The translations under genes were made by a program, and so were the position numbers. Below are positions 21,966-35,009 of a DNA stretch of 64,000 nt, piece by piece; positions within the stretch are counted from its first letter, which is position 1; every line of letters starts with the position of its first letter. The DNA comes from Vanilla planifolia. Its lineage: Eukaryota; Streptophyta; Magnoliopsida; Asparagales; Orchidaceae. The notes under the pieces are model-generated. The model made no database searches. It saw nothing but the letters and a program-made list of their open reading frames with translations, and was not told the DNA's origin. Where the stretch lies: contig CM043868.1 of NCBI GenBank assembly GCA_023846275.1, positions 9,133,653 through 9,197,652 on the forward strand, given 5' to 3'.

Positions 21966-22242
21966 GAGTTTTGGGTGAAACAATAGTTAAAGTAAAACAA
22001 GAATTGAACAACACTATTAAATTCATTAGGTGCTTTTAGAGAGAAATGTCATGAACCCAAAGCAAGAATGAATAAGGTTGTAATTGATGTGGTGGTGGCA
22101 AGGATGGAAGAGTTATACTTGACAGACATAATGACCTTTCAAAATATGATTGGGTTATAAACGTTATTGTTAATCAAGAAGAATTTAATACACATTTTCT
22201 AAATAAGATATAGACATACCATGCTTTAGCAAAGAGGACATT
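20477..22242. repeat. PLR downstream block, copy 1
   Basis: Collinear with about 38870-40985, downstream of the intact PLR gene. Shared landmarks are GTTCAACACATAGGCTTTT, TGGTCTTGAGATATTAATT and CATTTGTACATCCA. The intact-gene copy has about 510 extra bases (39185-39697). No coding sequence is recognised. Confidence 0.8.
21921..21963. repeat. (TAA)n microsatellite
   Basis: About 14 units of TAA. The corresponding place in the copy near 40705 has only a short ATAATACTAA stretch, so the run expanded in this copy. Confidence 0.95.
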
Positions 22243-25200
22243 GGAAATTTGATGATCACATGCATCAACACGCCACATTAAATTGGTTCAAATAAAATGT
22301 TTTTTTCCTCATTATAATCAATATGAGACCCTTATTTCAACACTAGTATAAAATAATTATTCATCTTATAAATTGCACCCAAATGGGAACATCCTTAAAA
22401 AAATATTTTATTTCACTTTTCCTACACCTATAATCAAGATGTTGATGTAATTTCTTGTGTGTAAAAAAGTAATTCTTCTCTTACTATATGCTCAACTTCT
22501 TACACTCGCCTCCCATATTATGGACACTATATCTTTGTTATTTGTGATTGGTTGTACATAGGATAAAATAAAGATAAACTCAATTGATAAATGAATAGAA
22601 GAAGATAATTTCAATGGATAATGACAGATGACACATTCTCAAAAAGTACAATAATATGTCATACATCTTATTTAACAATTATTTCGCAATGAGAAAAATC
22701 CCAGAAGTGTGAAGTAGGTGATAATGGCTAACCATTACGGTTTCTCTAAGAAATATCCTTTTTTCATGGGATAAATGGCAACTCTTCTTTCAACAAACAG
22801 AACAATTAGGATTGAGAATATGGTCTATTATGTTTTCCATTAACGTTTTTTCATCATCTTTTAGCATTTCTTCTTTGCACTATACACAAAACCTTACCTC
22901 TTTTGCTTCCACCTTTTTATTTCACAATGAAGAAAATTAGGAAAATTGAGTTAGCTACCCTAGGTCATAACTATGCCCATTTTATACTATATGGCTAAAA
23001 TAACTTAAGAAAATAATCAATGAAAATACTTCTCCTTCTTTGCCCATCCTTTCTTCTTCCTTGGTGATAAGAAACCAAACCCTTATTTACATTATTGTTT
23101 ATGTATCATTCACTCTATCACAATCTTCTTATCCCTTATCATCATGTGTAAGGAATAGACATGTCTTTGGCTTAGTTACCACATAATCAAACCCCTTAAT
23201 TATTACCATAATTAGGTTATTCAATGAATTCTATGGGTTTTAAAAATAAATTAAAGTTTAGAGATATTTAGAACTATTCTAAATAAAAAAGGTAAGAAAT
23301 TATCTATAACAGTTAATAAAAAAATTTAATTACTTTAGTTCATGTTAATTAGATTAGAAAAGCTTGAAAATGTTAAACTTTATTACTAAATATCTAATCC
23401 CTCTACCATTCTACTCTCTTGTTAGCCCTTATTATTCGTATTTATGCCTTCATTTGCCTCTTCTTCCCCATAACAATTTTTCTTATTCTATCTATCACTC
23501 TGTTACAATGCACTTCTTCTTCATTTTTAATTGTGAAATCTCTCTTACTATTCATTCTCCTTTTTTCACTCCAATGAAAAATAAGGCTCCATTGTATTCA
23601 ATATTGTATCTCTCAATTTGTAGTCCCTTTCATAAGTTGTCACTAATCTTCTTTTAGGGATGTCACTACCAAGATAAGAATAGTGTTGCCTCTTTCATTG
23701 GTCATTTCTTCCTTTAGAGTCATTGTCATTGTTGTTGTCTTTGATAATAATAGTGTCTCTTCTTTAGTGTTGATTATGTTGTCACTCAAATTACAAGATA
23801 TTATGAAGACTTGCAAGCATGACCACCCATGGTGGAATCATCTCCTCTCCTTTGGTGAGTTTAATTATTATCAAAGTTTTGTAATTAATTATTGCTTTCA
23901 TGTATTTTAGTTAATTATAATCATAGGTATTTACATAAATCATTTTTTGACACAAATTAACAACATATTTAGCATGGATTTCTTAATCCTTAATGTAGGC
24001 TAAATATGGATTAAGTATAGATGATATTTTATGAGATTAAGTGTTCTTATTTAAATGCAATATCTAGATTTATTTTATTCTACTATAGATAAAATGTCTT
24101 AAATACTTTGTGGGAGCTTTGATCAAGAAATATCATAAGCTTAATTCAAATTGTATAATTTTTTATTTTAGTAATATTATTTAACAATAACTCCTTATGC
24201 CTTTATCTCTATAGATGAAACTCTTGGCAATTTGACATGACTTGCATCAGCACATCACATTAAATTGGTTCAAATAGGATGTGTTTTTGCTCATTATAAT
24301 CAATATGAGACCCTTATTTCAACACAATACAAAATAAGTCTACGTCTTATAAATTGCACCCAAATGGGAACATCCTTAATAAAATAGTTTATTTCACTTT
24401 TAATCAAGATGTTGATGTAATTTCTTGTGTGTAAAAAAGTAATTCTTCTCTTACTATATGCTTAACTTCTTACACTCGCCTCCCATATTATGGACACTAT
24501 ATCTTTGTTATTTGTTATTGGTTGTACATAGGATAAAATAAAGATAAACTCAATTGATAAATGAATAGAAGAAGATAATTTCAATGGATAATGATAGATG
24601 GCACATTCTCAAAAAGTACAATAATATGTCAGACATCTTATTTAACAATTATTTCACAATGAGAAAAATCCCAGAAGTGTGAAGTAGGTGATAATGGCTA
24701 ACCATTATGATTTCTCTAAGAAATATGTTTTTTCATGGGATAAATGGCTACTGTTCTTTTAACGAATAAAACACTTAGGGTTGAGAATATGGTCTATTAC
24801 GTTTGTCATTAACTTTTTTTCATCACCTTTTAGCTTTTCTTCTATGCACTATATATAAAACCTTGCTTCTTTTGCTTCCACCTTTTTATTTCACCAATGA
24901 AGAAAACTAAGAAAATTGATTTAGCTACCCTAGGTCATAACTACGCCCATTCTATACTATATGACAAAAATAACTTAAGAAAATGATCAATGAAAATACT
25001 TCTCCTTCTTTGCCCATCCTTTCTTCTTCCTTGGGTAATAAGAAACCAAATTCTTATTTACATTATTGTTTATGTATCATTCACTCTGTCACAATCTTCT
25101 TATCCTTTATCATCATTTCTAAGAAATAAACATGTCTTTGGCTTAGTTACTACATAATCAAACCTTAACTCTATTATCATAATTAGGTTATTCAATGAAT

Positions 25201-26215
25201 TCTATGGGTTTTAAAAATAAATTAAAGTTTAAAGATATTTAGAACTATTCTAAATTAAAGAGGTAAGAAACTATCTATAATAGTTAATAAAAAATTTAAT
25301 TACTTTAGTTCACGTTAATTAGATTAGAAAAACTTGAAAATGTTAAACTCTATCACTAGATATCTAATCCCTCTCCTATTCTACTCTCTTGTTAGCCCTT
25401 ATCATTCCTATTTATGCCATAATTAGCCTTTTCTTCTGTCTAAAATTTTTTTATTCTATTTATCACTCTGTTACAATGCTCTTTTTCCTCATTTCTAATT
25501 GTCAAATCTCTCTACTATTCATTCTCCATGTTTTTTTACTCCAATGAAAAATAAGGCTCCATCATATTCATTATTGTATCTCTTTATTTGTAGTCCCTTT
25601 CATAAGTTGTCACTATTCTTTTTTTAGGGATGTCACTACCATGACAAGAATAGTGTTGCCTCTTTCAGTGGCCATTTGTTCCTTTAGAGTCATTGTCATT
25701 CATGTTGTCTTTGGTAATAATAATGTCTCTTCTTTGGTGTTGATTATGTTGCCACAAAAATTACAAGATATTGACAAGATTTGTAAGCATGACCACCCAT
25801 GGTGGAATCATCTCCTCTCCTTTGGTGAGTTTAATTATTATAAAAGTTTTGCAATCAATTATTGCTTTCATGGATTTTAGTTAATTATAATCATAAGTAT
25901 TTATATAAATCATTTTTGTTTGTATAGATTAATAACATATTTAACATGGATTTCTTAATCCTTAAGTAGGCTAAATATGGGTTAAATATAGATGATATTT
26001 TATGAGATAAAGTGTTCTTATTTAAATGTAATACATAGATTTATTTTATTTTATTGTAGATAAAATGTCTTAAGTGCTTTGTGGGAGCTTTGATTAAGGA
26101 ATATTATAAGCTTAATTCAAATTATATAATTTTTTGTTTTAATAGTATTATATAATAATAACTCCTTATGCCTTTATCTCTATAGATGCAACTCTTGAAC
26201 AAGTTAATTTTTTGT
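22243..26215. repeat. 2-kb tandem duplication containing block R copies 2 and 3
   Basis: About 22243-24228 and 24229-26215 are two adjacent copies of the same ~1.98-kb unit. Each starts near a CATCAACAC/CATCAGCAC and ACATTAAATTGGTTCAAATA landmark and ends near TCTATAGATG(C/A)AACTCTTG. Similarity is high, clearly higher than to the related copy at about 41.0-43.1 kb, so this duplication is among the younger ones here. Small frames at 23683-23910 and 25641-25880 correspond to each other but are broken in the other block R copies. Confidence 0.85.
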
Positions 26216-27939
26216 TTAGCTTATTCTATTAGCAAAGTCTTTCTCCATATGTTATTATTATATATTTTGAGTAGATGAAATGTTGGTGTTATGCACAATT
26301 ACAAATAAATTTGATCACATGTACCCTTGCTCATACTTCTTTATGTTGGGTCCTAAGAAGGCACACCAAGAGAGGGGTGAATTACAATTGTAAATTTTAA
26401 AAATAAATTCTTTTGGTAAACTAAATAAAACTTTTAGAACTAACCTAATTATATCGCACCACTTGTTGATTTCTTTAAAATTTTGCAAGATTATCAAGTA
26501 GAGCACCTTTCAATGACAACAATAAAATGATCAATTGCAATAAGAATAATAAGTAGGTGAATGAGATATAAGGTGTTTAGATTGTTTGACTTAGTCTCAG
26601 GTCTACATCCACCTCTATGCTATCTACTTGAGCACAATTACACTAATAATTCCTTCGTCATAGATGGAACATAATTATAAGTTGAGATTTTTTATAGATC
26701 ATTTACAACTCAAATCTACTCAACATTGTCCAAGTGTGTGCTCCACCAATCCTCTCCACATTAAGCAACTCAAAGATATAACCAAGAAAAACTAATAAAA
26801 AGAACCAATAAGAAGCACAATCTTACATAATTTTAAAAAAGTATACAAATACAAATGAATAACTATAAATCAAACAATAATATTACAAATCTAATAGCTT
26901 TATGATGCGCAAAGATGATGTAATTTTTAAATTTCTCTAACTTTTAAGCAGCAATCTTTCTTGATGTTTCTTTGAAATCAACTTCTTATGGAGACTAGAA
27001 CTTTTGGGCTTAAGAATTCTCTCCTTAGTTTTCTTTAAAAAATCATCAATCAATTCCTTTAGTTTAGATTAGTATTTATAGTGTTTCAATCAACAGGATT
27101 ATTTAAGGAAGGTTGAATAGCTCTTTTAATGTATAAATAAATTATTTTATTGGATTAGCAATTAGACATTTTATGTTTTGCATGTAACATACGTTATGCA
27201 TGTTTTGAACTATGCATATTATGCATTAATAGAATAACATGCTATATGAATATCTCAATTTTTCTAAAGCTGTGTTGTGCATTTCAATCATAATGAAAAC
27301 CCTATGATATGAATTCTTATACAGTATGATTTTTTTTGTTTGTGTTAATGCAAGTCCTAGTTGAACATAATATTAACATGATATTAATGTATCATATGTA
27401 TTATTGTTACATTTTGTATGGTGTAGTGAATTTCAATTATTTGTTATTTATATTCCCATTGTCATGTTTAAAGAACATGAGCATTTAAGTTGTTAAGAAC
27501 TAGCATATAATCTATTTACACTCCACTCATCTTAACAAGATGGTCCAATGCAATGGTTCATTTCTTAGTTTAAGCTAAACATTTTGTACATTGATAACAC
27601 CATACCACACATTATTATTGTGTGCCACTTTTAATAGTAAGACAAATAATTTAATTCCTTATTCAAACTCTAAATAATACACTACACTATGTCCTTGAGG
27701 ATCAAAAATGGTAGGAAGTAAATGTTAGGTGATATCCCAATAGATGAATCGCTTGATAAGGAGAAATTCTTAGTTGACTCCTACGTGGAGAGGTACGTGA
27801 ATTAATTATCTAACATTAGTTACTAAGAGGATGATTATGATGTTTATAAAATGTCATGACCTTAAGATATTATGGCACCTTTTGAGGACAAAACCCACTT
27901 GGGTTAGGTTTTGGCAACCTAAGGGGATAATTTCAGTGA
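26216..27939. repeat. Duplicated region: block T copy and unit U
   Basis: Collinear with about 50340-52070. It contains block T (about 26340-27010, GTTGGGTCCTAAGAAGGCAC) and an AT-rich unit that includes TTTTGCATGTAACATA near 27176 and CTCATCTTAACAAGATG near 27526. No gene is recognised. The minus-strand frame at 26315-26506 and the plus-strand frame at 27831-28040 are not preserved in the second copy. Confidence 0.75.
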
Positions 27940-30900
27940 CCCATCATTGGCCATTTTTAGATTTTGGTGAAATAACATCTTATTTCTTTCTCTTTTCTCT
28001 TAATATTTTGAAATATATGTATGAACAATATCAATTTTAATAATCATTTATGTATCTTTTTTAGCTCAAATAAAAAAAATCACACATCAAGTGATTATTA
28101 AAGCATCTTCCAAATCATTAAATGCTAACTCTCACTCCATCTTGATAGCCTGATCAAGTACCTTCTTTTGACCTGAAAGCATTAGGCTAGCATAGGCATA
28201 AGCTAATTGACACTGGCTTAGTGAAAAGTAATTGTATACATTTGTAAAGCATTGCAATCTTTATGTAACCACATGTAATGGTTATTTGCAAAAATATAAT
28301 ATAAGTAAAACATGTAAGCATTTAAGATAAAAAAAATTGTGTGAAACTTTTATACACATTAATCTTTTATACCTTCATACATTGTTTTCTATAATTGAAC
28401 CTTTTTATGTTATTAGCAATTTGGATTTAGGAAAGGCCTTTTTAATTTAACAAATTAAGCATGTTTAAGAACATATTATTCCACACTTAGTATAAATGGA
28501 GACTACTTTGGTTTATATCCAAAATATGTTGATTTGATGTAGTATTTTGCAACTTTGGACAACCTCATATTATTTTTCTTTGAACATTTACCTTATCTTC
28601 ATTATGTCTATTTTTCTTTTCTCGTTTTATTTTCATTTGTTTATCTTATCTTTGTGTCTATTATAATAAATTAGCTTCTTTTCATGTTTCTTATATCATA
28701 GTTATATTAATTAGTGATTTTTAATAAAGATAATTCATCATTCATGCTTAAGCATCACATACATATACAAGTTATGACAAAAAATACTTCAATTTTATCA
28801 TCATGAAAATAGCCTAAATGGAGACTCCTTTGGCTTATATCAAAAATATGTTGTTTTGATGTAGTATTTTGCCACTTGCAACACATTATGTTATTTTGTT
28901 TTGAACATTTACCTTATCTTCATTAAGTCTATTTTTCTTTTTCTTAGTACTTTTTTATTTTTTTTTTTCTTATCTTATCTTTGTGACTATTACAATAAAT
29001 TAACTTTCTTTTCGTGTTTATTATCTCACAGTTATATTAATAAGTGATTTTTAATAATGATAATTAATCATTCATGCTTAAGCATCACATACATATATAA
29101 ATTGTCATAAAAAATACTTCAAATTTATCATCATCAATAATTTACTATTTCATCATCTCTTAATATATATATTTTAGCAAACATCATACATCAATAAAAA
29201 AATCTTCTATGTATATGATGTCTATTTTCATACATCTCTAATTTAATCTTTTAATTAATTAATCAATGACTCTATCTTAATGTTACACATTGTATTCAAA
29301 TAAATATACATAAATAAAAGTTTTGTTTACATCTTAAATCTAATTAATGATCTTATCAAGGCTTAGATTTTTGTTCCATATCTTAGTTGTTATAGTACCC
29401 AAGAGTGTTTTTTCAATTTTGTATTTTTTACTTGTATAACTCTTTTTAAAATCTCTCATAATATCTTCACATGTTCTTTACCTTCCTCAGTTAATTATGG
29501 TTGAACATTGTACCTCTTAAGTCTCAAAAAGAAAACTTTATAAGTCAGACATCTTACTTATACTTTTTCTTATGACTTTTCACATGACCCTTTAAATATC
29601 TCTAATAGTTGTGTCATTTCATGTGAATGACTTTTAACATCTAACCTTTTATTTACAAAGATTTCTTATTATTTAAACTTCAGTTATGTTAGTTTTTTTA
29701 GTCATTTGATGTTTTAGGCTTTAAGTGTTTTTTAGTTTTTAATAATCATATGCAATCACCATATTCATATTATACATTTCTTTGATCTTTTCTAAGTCTC
29801 TATTCATTTCTTCTATTTATATTATTATGATCTAATTTCCATACTAAATGATAAATCCTTATAACCCATAACTGATGATAGTCTATGTTCTTTTAATTAA
29901 TCATGCTTAAGTAATAAGCATATCATATTATATGATTATTTTAAGGTATCTTTTATTGGATGCTTTTACACTGAGGCTACTTCATTTTCTCATCATATTA
30001 TGATATGATTAGATAAACTTCTATTAAATTATACAATCTAATACTTTATAGATTCCCTCTTTACACATGATCATGCTTATAATGTTTTTCTGTCATACTT
30101 GTATTACTAGGTGTTGGACTTTATACTCTATTATATTTATACATCCATATCCTTCTTATAATATGATATTATATTTTTACCTAATATTTATTCATATTTA
30201 TTAATGACTTAATAAATTTGCATGATTATCTTGTTTGATTCTAAGCTAGCTTTTATGCACATCAACACTTGTCTCATATTTATTATCTCTCTTACATGAT
30301 TATATCATATGATACTCTATTATATTATTATATAATAAACTCTTTCCTTAATTAATCAATTAGACAGGTCTGATCCGTTGTCGATAATAGCCTATCATAC
30401 TTGTTCATTATTGTAATCATACTAGTATGGCCTAATTAAATGTTATAAATTTATTCATCTGATTAATTCTCTCCCTCGATGGTATTGTACCTATGATATT
30501 GTATTGTATAATATCATAAAAGTTTTGAAACATATTTAGAAAATTCCAAAAAAATTTATAAAATTATTAAAATATTTAGAATAAAATCATTTTTTAAACT
30601 CATTTTTCCTCAAAATTTTAAAATATGATCTAATATTCTTCTTTTTAACATCTCATAGTTTGAATTTAATAAACATTTTTGTCTAATTTTTGTGACGTTG
30701 ATATCTTCGTCTCACTATATTAAGGTATTAACCCTTAGGTTATCCCATAAATACTTAAGATTTTTCCTTAATAAATAACCTCAATATCTTAAGATCATAT
30801 AATCTTATATAAATGTAAGAATCACTCTTCCAATAGTTAATATAAGATAATTCTTCATGTACCCTCCACTTAGATGCATACACGAAGCCATTCCTTACAC

Positions 30901-31560
30901 CAGTGATATCATTCTCACAACATCAGTCGACACTCATTCCCTGTCTCTTTTGGTTAGGGTACCACAAATCTCGCCAGCTTTTACCTGGTTCATCCTTGAG
31001 TCATATCGATTAATGAGGTTCGACTCTAATATCATAAATGTGGTGACCCTTTATTAATCATTATTGAATTTTTTAAATGACTTGTACAATTAAGTTGAAA
31101 TATCACATTTTTCATACTTTTTTAGAAGGCATCTACATATAATATCAATGTTAACAATTCTTTATATATCCTTTTTGGCTTAAATAAAACTAATATAAAA
31201 TCATACATGCAGTGACAATTGTTGTGTCTTTTAAATCATCACGTCTAGCTCTCACTTTATTTTAGTAGCCTTATAAAGATAAATTTTGTTGACTTAAATG
31301 TGTTAAGATAAAATTGACATATGCTAATGATATTAGTTTAGTGGAAAAAATTGTATATTTATTTATAATATTATAATATTTGGGTAATAGTTTGCGACAA
31401 TTTTTTGCAACAATGTAATATTAACAAAATAAATGATTATTCAAAGTAAAATGATAATACATATAAAATTTTTATACATATAAACCTTTTTTACCTTTAC
31501 ACATTGCTTTCTTTCTTATGACTTTTTTTTCTCTTTTTTAATTATAAAAAAGTTAATAGA
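27940..31560 (-). mobile_element. Decayed minus-strand LTR element (putative, non-autonomous)
   Basis: The stretches 27940-28430 and 31039-31530 are diverged copies of each other. Both have GTGACCC at the left edge, then CAATATCAAT, TAGCTCAAATAAAA-like, CTAGCTCTCAC/CTAACTCTCAC and TTTTATACA(C/T)AT landmarks. Just left of the right copy, the minus strand reads a variant of TGGTATCAGAGTCGAACC (31017-31037), which resembles a primer-binding site. These are read as LTRs of an old minus-strand element with ~2.6 kb between them. No gag or pol is recognised there, so it would be non-autonomous. A second copy lies at about 52070-55830. Confidence 0.5.
28491..29136. repeat. ~320-base tandem duplication
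   Basis: Positions 28491-28806 and 28815-29136 are imperfect copies. Each opens with AAATGGAGACT, then CAAAATATGTT/CAAAAATATGTT, and ends with AAGCATCACATACATATA, then TTTATCATCAT or TTTTATCATCAT. The same pair exists near 52630-53330, so it predates the large duplication. Confidence 0.8.
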
Positions 31561-33280
31561 ATTTATTTTTTTAATTTAACAAAAATTTAAAAATTAACTT
31601 AACATGAAAATTTTCAAAGATGCATAAGTAGTAGTTTATCAAGAAAAGATTAAGGGATTGAAAAATAGAATCCTATATGTTTTCTAAATAAAGGATATGA
31701 TTGAACATTTGGATGCTTTAGTAGTGTTTAAAATTTATACGAATGGAGATAAGTGTCTTATGATTAATAATCAACAAACTAATATTCTATTTTATAATAA
31801 AAAAATATTTTAAATTTTATTGTGCATGTCTTTGATCCTTAAAGTTTATTAATTACTTCAAGGTGTTTGAAGACTACTGATTCACTATTTTAAAAAATGC
31901 ATGAGTTGTTCTTTATAACTAAACCTACTTCATACTTTGTAAGCCTATTATAATAAAATATTAAATATTTAAGACTTAACTCATCAAACATAAATATGAC
32001 CTAATAATCACCTCTTTTTGATAATGACAAGTCATAAATATTTAAATAAAAATATAACAAATAAAAACATATATTTTTATCTAAACTATGATCATTCTCT
32101 CATTTTAACATCATAAAAAAAGGAAGTACAATTTATGTAATTTCTAATATACCATTAAAGTGGTTTTACAAATGCATAGGCCAAATTCAAGTTTAAATGT
32201 ACATACTCTATTTCTACTAATCATAATATCTAATAAAGTAAAATCTTAAATTTTTATGATTTTTTGTATAGTGATAAAGTTGATTATATACCCTTAGCAA
32301 CAAGCTTAATATTGTTTGTAAAAGTTGCTATTTTTCATATATTTTATTCTTGAATATTTACTTAACTCCAATAAATTCTCAATCACTAAGCACAGGAACT
32401 AATTTCTATACTTAATTTTTCTCAAGTCTAATTATCAATTCATGACATAAACTTATACTCTTAAGGGCTTCTTCAATAAGCATGATTCTATAAAAGACAC
32501 AAATATACTTGATCAATTTTTCTAAGAAAAACTCATGTTCTAACTCCTTGATTAGTATATTATTTAATTTATTCATACAAATTTAGATACACCAAACTAA
32601 AGATAGTTGTTAACAAGCTTCTTCTTTATATTCTCTATTATACAATTTACTTTCTTCTTCCTTCATTTCTAGATTTACCAATGATTCTATCAAATCAGTA
32701 AAATATTTATTTATTATTTTGTAATTAACTCATCAAACACAACATATATATTTTTATCTTTCTAATTTATAAACCAAATTAACAAAATTTTCAATTGTCT
32801 TTTTTCTTTTCAAAAGAAAATAACTAAAATAAATCTAAAAAAATTATGATCTATCTCAAATTTATATTATTTTTCAAAAATTAAATAAATTATCTCTAAA
32901 TATATCCCAATTGTCATGTCAATTTTTGGTCAATATCTTAGATATAGTATTTATTATTTTTTCTTCTACACTCTTACATGCTTTCCTAAGTAGGATATAT
33001 ATTGATATCATATTCTTTATTTCTCATAATAATCATATAGATATATTTATTTTACAAATAAATTACCATTAAATTAAAATTATTTTATCTTTCTAATTCT
33101 CTAACAAATTCAACAAAATCTATGATGGTCTTAATTTTTATTCTTATGAAATTTAACTAAAGTAAATTTAAAAAAAAATCAATGTTAATCAAAATGCATG
33201 TTTCTTTCTAATTTTTATTTCCAAATTTTTAAGATAAATTATGTCTAAATATTTATTAACTGTTAGGTCATTTAAAGTTA
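31561..33280. repeat. AT-rich duplicated sequence, no gene
   Basis: Positions up to about 32851 are collinear with about 55830-57115. The rest has no match in the second copy, but 33060-33290 resembles 32700-32940 (TTTTATCTTTCTAATT and AACAAATTCAACAAAAT variants), an internal duplication. No coding sequence is recognised in either strand. Confidence 0.65.
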
Positions 33281-34071
33281 ATGTGCTACTTATGACATAC
33301 TTCTTTAACTAAATATCAAAGATAGGTTTTTTTTGTAAATGATGATATTTAACACTATAAACACAAAATACTCAATGAGATGACTTTTAATGCCAATGCT
33401 TATTATTTTTAGAAACCATACTTCTACACATTTTGTGGTTTGATCATTTATTTGCATATATGTACATATTTTATAGCTTGAGCCATCCTAAGATAGGTCC
33501 AATGGATAAGGTTGTGTTAGGATCAAGATAGGTCAGCTTATATACTTTTTAGATTCACCTCAAATAATATTATATAATCAAATCATTGAATCATATGATT
33601 AGAGTAGACTAGTTCATTTGGTTGTTATACTCATCACTTTGGGCTAACTAACTATAATCAACTACTCTAGAAAATTACAAAGCTACCTTCTGAAGTTTCT
33701 TATAGAAACTATACTTGACAATCTCCTAACTTCATTGGGAAATTTGTTTAAACTGCCTTATGTAGTTGGGTCAATCCTAACAATCAGTTTGACTACTTTT
33801 TAGTAACATAAGAGTCCATTTTTTGGAAGTTTTAATAATGATTTTTCTTTGCTTGTATAAATACTTAACATATGTTTTGATGTCTCAATTCTTTTCCAAG
33901 TCAATTAAACAATGACTTGAGTTAATTTGAAGCTTGGATTTTGAAGATAATTTGATCTTTCCCTTAATGAAAACCGTTGGGTTGTTCAATCACTTACATG
34001 TCTACTTGGTAGAATGTTTTTATCCGGCTTCAGGAAGTTTGTAAAGCCCATCTTCAGGAAGTTTGAAATGT
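33281..34071. repeat. Blocks V copy 2 and W copy 2
   Basis: 33281-33830 matches 16985-17520. 33840-34020 matches about 49810-50000 (AACATATGTTTTGATGTC, then TTCCAAGTCAATTAAACAAT). A short tandem repeat, TTCAGGAAGTTTG, occurs twice near 34029 and 34053. No gene is seen. Confidence 0.65.
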
Positions 34072-35009
34072 TGTCCCTCTTAATGAGGTAATTACTAAAC
34101 TACTAATTAACATTACAGGTTATTAATGTTGACCTTATTTTTATTTCAATGTTGTCGTTAAGATTATTTCTCAAGCTCTAACTAAAAAATTATTTTTATA
34201 GGAATTTTGTAAATAAATATCTTTAAAAGGGGACAATATCAACAAAATAGAAATTATTTTAATTAGAGTTGTTTGAGTTAATTTCAAAAACAACACTTAA
34301 AGCTTATTCCCTTATATGTACTTAAACTTTTATGTAATTTTTAAATTCTTGATAAATAGTAAAATTAATAATTTCAAATCCATCAAAGAAGCCGGCAATT
34401 TTGTCATCAAAGAGGCCGGCAATTAAATAATTGTAAGGAAACTTTTTAATTTAAAAATTAAAAAGATTACTTGCAATTAGTCATCTAGATTGTAATTTTT
34501 TAAATATAGTCCCTCTAAATTAGGCAACTACTAAACCACTTATTAATATTAAAGGCTATTAATAAAGATTTATTTTAATTTCAATATTAGAATTAAGTCT
34601 ATTTCTCATGATCAGAATAAAAAAAAATTTTATAAGAATTTTATAAAGAAAGATAATTTTGTAAGGGGAAAATATGAATAAAATAAAAATGTATTTAATT
34701 AGAGTTATTTGAGATAATTTCAAAAAACTTTTGGAGCTTATTCACCTATGTACTTCAAATTTTATGTAATGTTTAAATTCATGATAAAAAATAAAATTAC
34801 AATTTAAAATCCATCGAACTTGCAATTTTGTCTTCCAAGATCAATTTGTTTGTTATCGAAACCTCAAAACAAAAAATAATAAAACTTTAATGATCTGAAT
34901 AAAATAATATTACTTTTATTTTAAATAGAATCTAAAAGTTTGAATAGTTTTATGAATTTCAATGTCATTAAACCCACCATGACTGCTTCTTCCTGCCTAT
35001 ATATTTCCT
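34072..35009 (+). repeat. Repeated PLR upstream units
   Basis: Two diverged versions of the segment that also lies upstream of the intact PLR gene. The older is at about 34072-34405. The younger, 34470-35009, closely resembles 36122-36477. Shared landmarks are GTCCCTCT near the start, TTTATTTTAATTTCAATATT in the middle and CATTAAACCCACCATGACTG near the end. 34470-35009 ends at the TATA-like CTATATATTTCCT and therefore looks like a promoter cut off from its gene by the LINE. Confidence 0.8.

Noticed and set aside
27831..28040. 69-codon frame at the edge of the minus-strand relic
   Set aside because: It is not preserved in the second copy near 51965-52170 and has no recognisable domain.
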